Of a stretch of 10,000 nt of DNA, positions 1-6,402 are shown piece after piece; position 1 is the first letter of the stretch; the number at the start of each line of letters is the position of its first letter. A model generated the notes under the pieces. That model saw nothing but the letters and a program-made list of their open reading frames with translations. It ran no database searches and was not told the origin of the DNA. The position numbers and the translations under genes are program-made. Origin of the DNA: Desulfovibrio sp. (GTDB lineage Bacteria; Desulfobacterota; Desulfovibrionia; Desulfovibrionales; Desulfovibrionaceae); assembly GCA_020217165.1 (NCBI GenBank), contig JAIWOE010000029.1, positions 1-10,000 of the forward strand. The letters run 5' to 3'.

Positions 1-492
1 GGGCTGCACGGCCTCACAGGGGTTGTTCATGAGCACGTCACCCAGAGGCGAATCCAGGCCGTATTCCGTCGAGAGCTTGTTCAGCAGGGAATTGGTGTCC
101 ATGGCGGCCTGCAACTGGCCGTACCGCCTGAGTTTGGGCAGGGCCAGGGAGAAGGTGTCGCCGTTGAAATACGTGGAGACGGTGAAATCATCGCCCCGGG
201 TCACGGTGCGGAAATGGTCCGGCCGACGCACGTCCAACGTCGTCTGCCGTCCGTACTGGATCTTGGCGCCGTCCTCGAATACCGTGTCCACCAGCACATC
301 CGCCTCGACGGAAAAACTGCGCAAGGCATCCATGGCGGTGCACATGTTGCGGTACACGGTGGCCGCCCTGGGTTCCAGGCCGTCGCCGGTGCCTGCGGGC
401 GGTTGCACCTTCGATTGCGCCGCCGCGATTCCCGCACTGCCGACCATCCACAAGGCCAGCCCCAACAGCAGGGTCAATTTGAGCATTCGCAT
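1..492 (-). CDS. Exported DUF2092-like periplasmic protein (3' end beyond window)
   Basis: Open frame on the minus strand from an ATG at 492 to the window edge (164 codons, no stop), so the C-terminus is missing. A strong Shine-Dalgarno, GGAGGAG at 498-504, lies 5 bases before the ATG and fixes the start (M-R-M-L-K). The first ~27 residues form a typical Sec signal peptide: a short basic start, a Leu/Ala-rich core and an Ala-Ala-Ala-Gln region suiting signal peptidase I. The mature part runs 'YRNMCTAMDALRSFSVEADVL', then 'TTLDVRRPDHFRTVTRGDDF' and 'YFNGDTFSLALPK'. This pattern of residues resembles DUF2092 predicted periplasmic proteins, which I associate with a LolA/LolB-like fold. The family assignment is by recognition only and no biochemical role is known to me. 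It diverges from the glycosyltransferase at 631 across a 138-base gap. Confidence 0.75.
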   Translation of the reverse strand, partial: MRMLKLTLLLGLALWMVGSAGIAAAQSKVQPPAGTGDGLEPRAATVYRNMCTAMDALRSFSVEADVLVDTVFEDGAKIQYGRQTTLDVRRPDHFRTVTRGDDFTVSTYFNGDTFSLALPKLRRYGQLQAAMDTNSLLNKLSTEYGLDSPLGDVLMNNPCEAVQP

Positions 493-546
493 GCTTGCTC
501 CTCCGGTGATGGTCTGCCGCACACGCACAACGCGTGGTTATTCGAT

Positions 547-562
547 TGCCTACCCTATGCCA
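547..562 (-). promoter_or_regulatory. Possible sigma54-type -24/-12 element before the DUF2092-like gene
   Basis: Read on the minus strand, the sequence is TGGCATAGGGTAGGCA. It has the GG and GC pairs at the spacing required of -24/-12 promoters (consensus TGGCAC-N5-TTGC), but the -12 side is AGGC instead of TTGC. It would place the transcript start roughly 45 bases before the ATG at 492. No activator site was recognised, so this is a weak candidate. Confidence 0.2.
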
Positions 563-630
563 CGTGCGGGCGGGAATTGGCAATGCATTGTCGAAATTCG
601 CTGAAATGAGTTGACAGGCCCGGTCCGCTG

Positions 631-1866
631 GTGTCCCCTGCCGGAATGATGATGGAGTTCCACCCCTTGCTGGAGGCCTGGACTGCCCAGGTGCTGTCGT
701 TTCGCCTGGATGGTTCGTCCAAGACCGCACAGGACTGCGCCCTGCTGCCCGGGGTTGCAGGGACAGGGTTTGCCCGTGCATTGCGACTGATGCAGGCCGC
801 CGGGCGCTCCCGCCTGCTGCTCTGCGGAGCAGACGAGGCCCTGCTGCCACACCTGGACACCCTGCCCGTCCCATTTTTACTGGTAGAGACCCGACTTGAG
901 CATGCCCGACGCCTGCTGGCCATGCGACCGGGCCTTCCCCTCCTGGCGGACACGTCTCCCTGGGCCCTGCTGCTGTTGCTGGCCGCCACTAACTGGATGG
1001 GGGAGGCCGTGCAGCCCCTGCTGACGGGGGCGCTGCCCCGGGAGCATGCCCTGCCCCGCCTGGTCCGGCTGCTGCAAGCAGTCCACCCCCTGGCCATTCC
1101 CCACAGCCCCCTCCATTTCCCGGCGAGCCGGGCGGGCCTGAGCCTGGCCGCCATCCTGCACCCCGAGGAGCCCGATCTGGCGGGATTCTTCTCCCAGCTG
1201 CCGCCATGGCTGGCGGAAGTGGCCCTGGTGTGGGACGCGCCAGACCTGGCCGACCTCCAGGCGGTGCAGGCGCAATCCGGCCTCCATGCCCTCCCCTGCC
1301 CCGTGCGGCAGCTGGCCCACCCCCTGACGGACGGCTTTCACCGGCAGCGCAACCGGGCTCTCTCCCTGTGCACCGGGGACTGGGTGCTCTTTCTGGATGC
1401 AGACGAGCGCCTGCCCCCGGAGGCCTGGGCTGCCCTGCCGGCCCTCATGGCCACTCCGAGCGTGGCCGGCTGGTGGCTGCCGCGGGAAACCCTCCACCCC
1501 GACGCCGCACACTGCCTCATGGGCTACGGGTTATGGCCGGATCTGCAGTTGCGGCTGTTCCGACGCCAGGATGGCCTGCATTTTTCCGGGGCCGTGCATG
1601 AACGATTGCAGGGGTTGACGTGGCACAAGGGCGACCCCGACCCCATCACCCAGGCCATCGCCTGCCGGGTGCACATCCGCCACGAACAGCGCCTGCGCAA
1701 GACGCCCGAGGCCCTGACGGCCAAGCTGGCCAGGTTTGACGCCTTTGCCGCCGGCACGCGCCATCGCCTGCAACAGGACTATCCGGTAATGCCCCGCGCC
1801 ACCTTGCACTCGGCCATGGAGCTGGCTCCGCAGGCCTTGCGCCTGCCATGCCCCCCCGGGGCGTGA
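631..1866 (+). CDS. Family 2-type (GT-A) glycosyltransferase with long N-terminal extension
   Basis: A 411-residue frame if begun at GTG 631; in-frame ATGs at 646, 649 and 652 are equally possible, since none has a clear Shine-Dalgarno. The C-terminal half looks like a GT2 enzyme that transfers a sugar from a nucleotide-sugar donor. 'FHRQRNRALSLCTGDWVLFLDADERL' spans about residues 236-261; its Asp-Ala-Asp (256-258) would be the metal/nucleotide-binding DXD motif. 'LQLRLFRR' and 'HFSGAVHERL' (about 306-326) are typical of the LPS-core/WaaE-like branch. The usual N-terminal GT2 opening appears degenerate, as 'SLAAILHPEEPDLAGFF' (171-187). The first ~165 residues are Leu/Ala/Pro-rich and match nothing I recognise. 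No membrane anchor is evident, so the protein is probably cytoplasmic or peripheral. The acceptor is unknown. Confidence 0.75.
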   Translation: MSPAGMMMEFHPLLEAWTAQVLSFRLDGSSKTAQDCALLPGVAGTGFARALRLMQAAGRSRLLLCGADEALLPHLDTLPVPFLLVETRLEHARRLLAMRPGLPLLADTSPWALLLLLAATNWMGEAVQPLLTGALPREHALPRLVRLLQAVHPLAIPHSPLHFPASRAGLSLAAILHPEEPDLAGFFSQLPPWLAEVALVWDAPDLADLQAVQAQSGLHALPCPVRQLAHPLTDGFHRQRNRALSLCTGDWVLFLDADERLPPEAWAALPALMATPSVAGWWLPRETLHPDAAHCLMGYGLWPDLQLRLFRRQDGLHFSGAVHERLQGLTWHKGDPDPITQAIACRVHIRHEQRLRKTPEALTAKLARFDAFAAGTRHRLQQDYPVMPRATLHSAMELAPQALRLPCPPGA

Positions 1867-1940
1867 AATCCTGTGCCGTCGTGGGGTATCCCTGCACCGT
1901 CAAATCGTTGCGCCATGGGGGAGCTCCCTGCATCGGAGAC

Positions 1941-1969
1941 TTGATTTGCAACAACACTCGGGATATGGT
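1941..1969 (+). promoter_or_regulatory. Sigma70-type promoter for the zinc-ribbon/YIP1 gene
   Basis: TTGATT at 1941-1946 and TATGGT at 1964-1969 are separated by exactly 17 bases and lie in a locally AT-richer stretch. The predicted start is near 1976, giving a leader of about 23 bases that carries GAAGGTG (1988-1994) shortly before the ATG at 1999. The promoter probably drives the plus-strand set through the small gene at 3225 and perhaps the lipoprotein at 3704. Confidence 0.5.
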
Positions 1970-1998
1970 GTGTTATTCAGAGACTATGAAGGTGTTCC

Positions 1999-3225
1999 AT
2001 GCAAATTGTCTGCCCCAAGTGTCACTTTGCCCGCGAGCTCCCCGACGACAAAGTGCCTGCCAATGCCAAGGTAGCCACCTGTCCTAAATGCAAAATAAAA
2101 TTCCAATTCCGAGACTTGCCCGAGGACGCAGCCAGCCATGGAACACCGCCCCCGCAGCCGGCCGGGGCCGCATCGCCCCCTGCGGCGCCCCCCTTGCCGG
2201 GGTCGCGGCAGCAGCTGGCCGCCAGTCGCGTGGCTCTCAAGCCGCCGACCGCTCCGGGGGAGCCGGGTGAAGGCATCTGGAATCGACTGGAGGCCATGGC
2301 GCCGGAGTCCGTTCCGCCCGCGTTTGATCCCGACGCGTCTCCCAGATCTGCCCCAGGGCAGCACCAACACACAGGATACCCCAAAACGCCCCGTCTGGTG
2401 AAGAACCCCCTGGAGGCGGCAGGCGAGGCGAATGAGGCGACGGACGCCGATGACGCCGCCGATGAACCGGCGTTCCTGCGCTACACCCGCGCCGGCAATC
2501 AGGCCGGGCGCGGTACACAGGACGAGTATGGCCGGCCGGGCTCCTCCCGGGACTCCGCCGGTCAGGGCGAACGCGGCGGCACGGTACCCTGGGAACACGC
2601 CCGGCGCCACGGCGGCTGGCTCAAGGCCCTGGTGGCCACCTGCAAGGCCGTGCTGTTCTCACCCTCGGAATTCTTCCGCACCATGCCCGTGGGCAGCGGC
2701 GTCTCCAAGCCTCTGCAGTTTGCCATGCTCGTGGGTACCATCCCCATGCTGTTCAACTATCTGTTGCAACTGACGGGCCTGTCCCTGATCTTCACCAGCG
2801 CCGATGACACGGACGGTGCCCTGATCCTGGGCATGAGCATGGCCGTGCTCGAGCTCATCCTGGTGATCATCATGCCCCTTGCCATTGCCATCGGCCTGTA
2901 CGTCAATGGCTTTCTCACCACCCTTGCCCTGCGTATCTGCGGCGCTGCCGGTAAGGGGTTCGAAGGCACCTTCCGCGCCCTGGCCTACTGCACGGCTGGG
3001 GGGTTGTTCGGCATCGTGCCCATCGTGGGCCCCCTGGTGGGCGCCATCTGGTCCCTGGTGCTGATGCTCATGGGGCTCAAGCACATTCACGGCACCAGCT
3101 ACGGTCGGGTCATCCTGGCCATTGTGCTGCTGTATGCCATCCTGATCCTCATCATGGCGGTGGTGGGCGTTGTGCTGGCCATGATCCTCGGCGTCAGCCT
3201 GGCCATGCTGGGGGACGGGGCCTGA
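1999..3225 (+). CDS. MJ0042-type zinc-ribbon / YIP1-domain membrane protein
   Basis: This 408-residue protein has three parts. Residues 1-40 form an MJ0042-type zinc ribbon: two CPKC pairs, Cys5/Cys8 and Cys28/Cys31, with basic/aromatic residues after the second. Residues ~41-200 form a Pro/Ala/Gly/Asp-rich, low-complexity, probably disordered linker. Residues ~205-405 resemble the YIP1 family: the entry motif 'SPSEFFRTMP' (221-230) is followed by about five hydrophobic membrane segments (roughly 239-262, 275-305, 326-345, 345-362 and 370-397). The zinc ribbon would face the cytoplasm, with the C-terminal bundle in the inner membrane. Bacterial proteins of this design lack an assigned reaction; the YIP1 name comes from eukaryotic vesicle-traffic proteins and should not be carried over. 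GAAGGTG lies 4 bases before the ATG. The stop codon overlaps the next start by one base, indicating translational coupling. Confidence 0.85.
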   Translation: MQIVCPKCHFARELPDDKVPANAKVATCPKCKIKFQFRDLPEDAASHGTPPPQPAGAASPPAAPPLPGSRQQLAASRVALKPPTAPGEPGEGIWNRLEAMAPESVPPAFDPDASPRSAPGQHQHTGYPKTPRLVKNPLEAAGEANEATDADDAADEPAFLRYTRAGNQAGRGTQDEYGRPGSSRDSAGQGERGGTVPWEHARRHGGWLKALVATCKAVLFSPSEFFRTMPVGSGVSKPLQFAMLVGTIPMLFNYLLQLTGLSLIFTSADDTDGALILGMSMAVLELILVIIMPLAIAIGLYVNGFLTTLALRICGAAGKGFEGTFRALAYCTAGGLFGIVPIVGPLVGAIWSLVLMLMGLKHIHGTSYGRVILAIVLLYAILILIMAVVGVVLAMILGVSLAMLGDGA

Positions 3226-3593
3226 TGCTCATGGGATTGCGAACCTGGCTGCGCCGTGTGCGCCAGGAAGCACGACGGGCCATTGACACCTTGCGCGACC
3301 GGCGACGCCTGGAGCGCGAGCTCACGGCCGAATCCTTCCGCGATTTGGCCCGCGAGCTGCGCGACCTGGCCGGGGTGTGCCATGCCCTGTGGCCCCGACA
3401 ACATGCCTTTCAGGACCGCATCAAGCGCATCATGGATGAAATGGAACAGCTTGATCGGCTGGTGGCCACCCCCCAGTTCCGGCGTCTTTCTCCGCAAAAA
3501 CGCCTGGAACTCAAAAAAAGCCTGCTGCAATCCCGCAGCCAGCTCATGGAAACCGTGCAGAACGCCCCGGCACCCACCACCACGCTGCAGTAG
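3225..3593 (+). CDS. Small charged alpha-helical (probable coiled-coil) protein, unknown function
   Basis: A 122-residue frame whose ATG at 3225 shares its A with the stop of the zinc-ribbon/YIP1 gene. A second in-frame ATG at 3231 is possible. G-rich tracts (3210-3214 and 3217-3220) inside the end of the upstream gene may serve as the ribosome site, so translation is probably coupled. The product is rich in Arg, Glu, Leu and Gln, with heptad-like stretches such as 'RRRLERELTAESFRDLAREL' (about residues 26-45) and a further Arg/Leu/Gln-rich helix at about residues 65-112. A short Pro/Thr tail follows. There is no signal peptide or membrane segment, so it is likely cytoplasmic and may associate with the YIP1 protein through helices; that partnership is inferred from gene overlap only. 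I recognise no family. Confidence 0.7.
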   Translation: MLMGLRTWLRRVRQEARRAIDTLRDRRRLERELTAESFRDLARELRDLAGVCHALWPRQHAFQDRIKRIMDEMEQLDRLVATPQFRRLSPQKRLELKKSLLQSRSQLMETVQNAPAPTTTLQ

Positions 3594-3691
3594 ACAGCGG
3601 ACAGATTCCGGAACGATTCTTGCTTCCGTCAGGGCATTTCGCCGGCCCTCTGACGCCCATCTGCCTGCGTCGGGACGGCCATCGCCAGCAC

Positions 3692-3696
3692 GGGAG
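3692..3696 (+). promoter_or_regulatory. Ribosome binding site that selects the lipoprotein start
   Basis: GGGAG lies only 1 base before the ATG at 3698 but 7 bases before the ATG at 3704. This favours 3704 as the true start and yields a compact lipoprotein signal peptide. The frame stays open upstream to an ATG at 3620, but that would add 28 non-signal-like residues. Confidence 0.6.
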
Positions 3697-3703
3697 CATG
3701 AGC

Positions 3704-4516
3704 ATGTTTCGCGCCACCATGATTTCGTTGACCTTTGTTGCCGCGGCCCTATTCGCGGCGGGCTGCTCCGGCAGCTCCTTTGACCTCGCCTCCACCCCGG
3801 TGTTGCAAATCGAACCGCCGGTCACGGTGGCCTATTCGCCCCAGGTATACGTGCACCCGGCCCAGTATGCCGAGCGACCGTATACCGCCGTGTTTCTGCC
3901 CTTCCGCGTCCAGCAGGCCATGGAGAACTCCGGCCACTACGGCCGTGAGATCGCCCGTCTGTTCTACCAGACCTGGCTGTCGCAAAAGCTCTTCCCGGTC
4001 ATGGAATTCGAGGAAGGCATTTCGGCGCAGCAAGCCGGGTTCGGGCAGGCCCAGGCCGTGGCCATTGCCCGGGCCAAGGGGGCGGATCTGGCCATCACCG
4101 GTCGGGTGACACGTTTTTTGGCCGGGGGCAGCGTGGGCAAGAGCGAGGTGGCCATCCGCCTGGAGATTTACGACGCCCGCTCCGGCCAGCTGGTGTGGTC
4201 CATGGCCCACTCCGGCAGCATGGCCTCCAGCGAAACCCACGATTATCTCGTTTTCCTCCTCAGGAACAATCTCCCCGCAGACCCCACCTACGCCATCACG
4301 GCCTCCATTGCCCGCAACATGGCCATGCCCGTGCAGCGCTGGCTCAAGCCTACGCCGCAGCAGCTGGCTCATCAGCGGCAGGTGAACCAGGCCAATGCCA
4401 CGGATGGCACCCTGCTCTCCCCCAGCGTGCCGGCGTCCCAGCAGTACCTGTATGGCAGCGAGGTGCGTCAGCCCGTGGAAGATGCGCCGCCCCTGCAGGA
4501 ACAAAACCTGCTGTAA
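3704..4516 (+). CDS. Probable outer-membrane or periplasmic lipoprotein with TolB-N/CsgG-like domain
   Basis: 270 residues from ATG 3704. The N-terminus 'MFRATMISLTFVAAALFAAGC' is a lipoprotein signal: a short basic start, a hydrophobic core, then Ala-Ala-Gly-Cys with Cys21 as the likely lipid-modified residue. Ser follows the Cys rather than Asp, which under the usual +2 rule favours outer-membrane sorting. The central part has the pattern of TolB N-terminal/CsgG-like lipoproteins: 'TAVFLPF' (61-67), an amphipathic helix ending 'LFYQTWLSQKLFPVMEF' (about 86-102), 'AIARAKGADLAITGRVTRF' (about 120-138) and 'SEVAIRLEIYDARSGQLVWS' (147-166). The last ~60 residues are Gln/Pro-rich and probably disordered. 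The fold call is by pattern and is uncertain. The role is unknown; assembly, export or cell-envelope support are possibilities. It lies 110 bases after the small helical gene and may belong to the same transcript. Confidence 0.8.
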   Translation: MFRATMISLTFVAAALFAAGCSGSSFDLASTPVLQIEPPVTVAYSPQVYVHPAQYAERPYTAVFLPFRVQQAMENSGHYGREIARLFYQTWLSQKLFPVMEFEEGISAQQAGFGQAQAVAIARAKGADLAITGRVTRFLAGGSVGKSEVAIRLEIYDARSGQLVWSMAHSGSMASSETHDYLVFLLRNNLPADPTYAITASIARNMAMPVQRWLKPTPQQLAHQRQVNQANATDGTLLSPSVPASQQYLYGSEVRQPVEDAPPLQEQNLL

Positions 4517-4553
4517 CGGACAGCAGACCAGGAACGCCCATCATCCAGATATC

Positions 4554-4592
4554 ACGCCGAGGAATGCGACACGGCATCGCGTTCCTCGGCGT
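4554..4592. terminator. Long hairpin between convergent genes, likely bidirectional terminator
   Basis: The arms ACGCCGAGGAATGCGA (4554-4569) and TCGCGTTCCTCGGCGT (4577-4592) pair over 16 positions with a single G-T wobble, around a 7-base loop. It lies 37 bases after the lipoprotein stop (plus) and about 30 bases after the oxidoreductase stop (minus). Neither side has a proper U tract: the plus side continues CACTAATTATG. Termination is therefore inferred from stem strength and position. Confidence 0.6.
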
Positions 4593-4621
4593 CACTAATT
4601 ATGTCCGCAGGGTCAGGGTCG

Positions 4622-6316
4622 TTATTTTTCCCGCGCAAAGGGCCAGGCCATGAGCCCACCCTCCATGACCTTGACGTTGGTCCAACCCAGGTGGTTCAGC
4701 ACCCGCTGGGCTTCGTAGCCGCGCATGGAAATCTTGCAATAGGCCACGATGGGGGCTGTCTTGTCCTGTGGCAGTTCCGCCAGCCGCTTGCGGAGCTGGC
4801 CCAGGGGGATGAGGGTTTCCCCATGTCCGAGGCGCATTTCCTCGAATTCCGCCGGCGAGCGGGCATCCAGCAGGAACGGCCGGGAACCGTTCTGGAGCAT
4901 GGCCTGTACCTCCACACTGGAGAGGCCGTCCATGAGGCCGCGCATCTTGTTCTCCAGGATATGCGCCGTGGCGATGAAGTGGTCGATGGCCAGGGAGTAC
5001 GGCGGGGCGTACGGCATGTCTGCCATGCACACGTCGGCCACGGTGGCGCCATGGCCCACAGCCATGGCCATGGCGGCGAGCTGCCGGCTCACGTCCCCGG
5101 GGCCCAGACACTGAAAGCCCAGGATGCGGCCGGTGGCGGCGTCGGCCACCAGTTTGGAAATGAGCAGCTTTGCCCCCATGAAGCCGGGCTTGTCCGGACT
5201 GGCGTTGATGGCCGTGACCACCGCAAAGCCCTCCTCCCGGGCCCGGCGTTCGGAGAGGCCCACGGCCCCCGCGGTGAAGTCGAACACCTTGCAAATGCCG
5301 CTGTGGATGGTGCCGGGAAACCGCGCCACGTTGCCCAGGGCGCAGTTCTCCCCGGCCACGCGGCCTTCCAGGTTGGCCAGGTCCCCGTAGGGGGCCAGGG
5401 TCTTTTTGCCGGTGATGCGCTGGAGGACCTCCACGCAGTCCCCGGCGGCATAAATGTCGGCATCGGACGTCTGCATGTGCTCGTTCACGGCAATGCCACC
5501 GGTGGCGCCGATCTCCAGCCCGGCGTCCCTGGCCAGGGCCGTGTTGGGCGCCACGCCAATGGCCACCACCGCCACCTCGCAGGGCAGCTCGACGCCATCG
5601 TTCAGGCGCACCCCGGTGAGGGCGCCGTCCTGCCCCAGGAATTCCGCCACGCCGTTGTTGAGGATCACCGTTGCCCCCTTGGCGCGCATGTGGTTTTCCA
5701 CATGGCGGGCCATTTCCCCGTCCAGGAACATGAGCACCTGGGGCAGCAGCTCCACCACGGTCACCTCCATGCCGGCCTCACGCAGGGCCTCGCACGCCTC
5801 CACGCCGATGAGCCCGCCGCCCACCACCACGGCGCGCCTGGCCGTGCCCTGGTCCCGCACGCGACGCAGGTAGTCGGCATCCCGCATGGCATGCAGGGTG
5901 GTCACGCCCTGGAGGTCGCGGCCCGGGATGGGGGGCACCCGGGGGCTGGCCCCGGTGCAAAGGATGAGTTTGTCGTAGGGGCGAACCTTGGTCTCGCCGC
6001 TGGGCAGGTGTTTGCACCAGACGGTTTTGGCGGCGCGGTCGATGGAGATCACCTCCGTCTCCACCACGGCCTCCACCCCCTTGGCCCCGGCAAAAAAGGC
6101 CGGATCCCGCACCACCCCCGTGGGCGTGCACAGCAGGGCGTCTCGGTTGTCGAACCGGCCGCTGACGTAATACGGATAGCCGCAGGACGCCATGGACAAC
6201 TCCGGCGCCTTCTGAATGAGGGTGACCTGGGCGTCGGGGTTGAGCCGCTTGGCCCGGGATGCAGCCTTGGGACCGGCGGCCGAGCCACCGACAACGATGA
6301 TGCGAGGAGCAGACAT
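4622..6316 (-). CDS. CoA-disulfide-reductase-type flavoprotein with C-terminal rhodanese domain
   Basis: A 564-residue FAD- and NAD(P)H-dependent enzyme. The FAD site 'VVGGSAAG' is at 8-15; the single redox Cys, Cys45 in 'SMASCGYPYYVSG', marks the CoA-disulfide reductase/NADH oxidase branch. 'CTGASPRVPPIPG' is at 120-132, the NAD(P)H site 'VVVGGGLIG' at 163-171 and the second FAD motif 'YAAGDCVE' at 289-296. 'YAPPYS' (436-441) supplies the paired Tyr residues typical of the CoADR dimerisation domain. Residues ~465-562 form a rhodanese domain with active loop C-K-I-S-M-R-G and sulfur-accepting Cys527. In CoADR-rhodanese fusions studied elsewhere the substrates are CoA persulfides, polysulfides or CoA disulfide, so a role in sulfur or redox handling is likely; the exact substrate cannot be read from sequence. 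AGGAGG at 6327-6332 precedes the ATG at 6316. It lies 80 bases downstream of mqnD on the same strand, with an FNR-type site between. Confidence 0.92.
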   Translation of the reverse strand: MSAPRIIVVGGSAAGPKAASRAKRLNPDAQVTLIQKAPELSMASCGYPYYVSGRFDNRDALLCTPTGVVRDPAFFAGAKGVEAVVETEVISIDRAAKTVWCKHLPSGETKVRPYDKLILCTGASPRVPPIPGRDLQGVTTLHAMRDADYLRRVRDQGTARRAVVVGGGLIGVEACEALREAGMEVTVVELLPQVLMFLDGEMARHVENHMRAKGATVILNNGVAEFLGQDGALTGVRLNDGVELPCEVAVVAIGVAPNTALARDAGLEIGATGGIAVNEHMQTSDADIYAAGDCVEVLQRITGKKTLAPYGDLANLEGRVAGENCALGNVARFPGTIHSGICKVFDFTAGAVGLSERRAREEGFAVVTAINASPDKPGFMGAKLLISKLVADAATGRILGFQCLGPGDVSRQLAAMAMAVGHGATVADVCMADMPYAPPYSLAIDHFIATAHILENKMRGLMDGLSSVEVQAMLQNGSRPFLLDARSPAEFEEMRLGHGETLIPLGQLRKRLAELPQDKTAPIVAYCKISMRGYEAQRVLNHLGWTNVKVMEGGLMAWPFAREK

Positions 6317-6384
6317 GACAGGAACGCCTCCTGGAAATGGGTGATGTTGATGTGCCTAGCACTACCACCCAGGGACAGGAAACG

Positions 6385-6402
6385 CGTTGATTGCAATCAA
6401 CG
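6385..6402. promoter_or_regulatory. Perfect 18-base palindrome containing an exact FNR-type box
   Basis: CGTTGATTGCAATCAACG is a perfect palindrome. Its core TTGATTGCAATCAA (6387-6400) matches the FNR consensus TTGAT-N4-ATCAA at all ten specified positions. It overlaps the mqnD stop codon (6397-6399). The centre (6393.5) is 77.5 bases before the oxidoreductase ATG. An activator centred at -41.5 would place the start near 6352, and the hexamer TAGTGC (minus, 6364-6359) would then sit at -10, though it is a poor match. Binding by an FNR/CRP-family regulator is inferred. Confidence 0.6.

Noticed and set aside
611..616. Perfect TTGACA before the glycosyltransferase
   Set aside because: At 16-18 bases downstream there is no -10-like hexamer (17 bases on reads TCCCCT), and the ATG/GTG starts would fall inside such a promoter.
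188..874. Minus-strand frame of 228 codons across the DUF2092/glycosyltransferase junction
   Set aside because: It overlaps two better-supported genes and the intergenic region, is Arg/Gly/Pro-rich, and has no recognisable motif.
1918..1927. Palindrome GGGAGCTCCC after the glycosyltransferase as a terminator
   Set aside because: It has no loop and no T run; a ten-base palindrome of this kind is expected by chance in GC-rich DNA.
3628..3655. Inverted repeat CGTCAG ... CTGACG before the lipoprotein gene
   Set aside because: Only six clean pairs around a 16-base loop, with no T run; too weak to call a terminator or operator.
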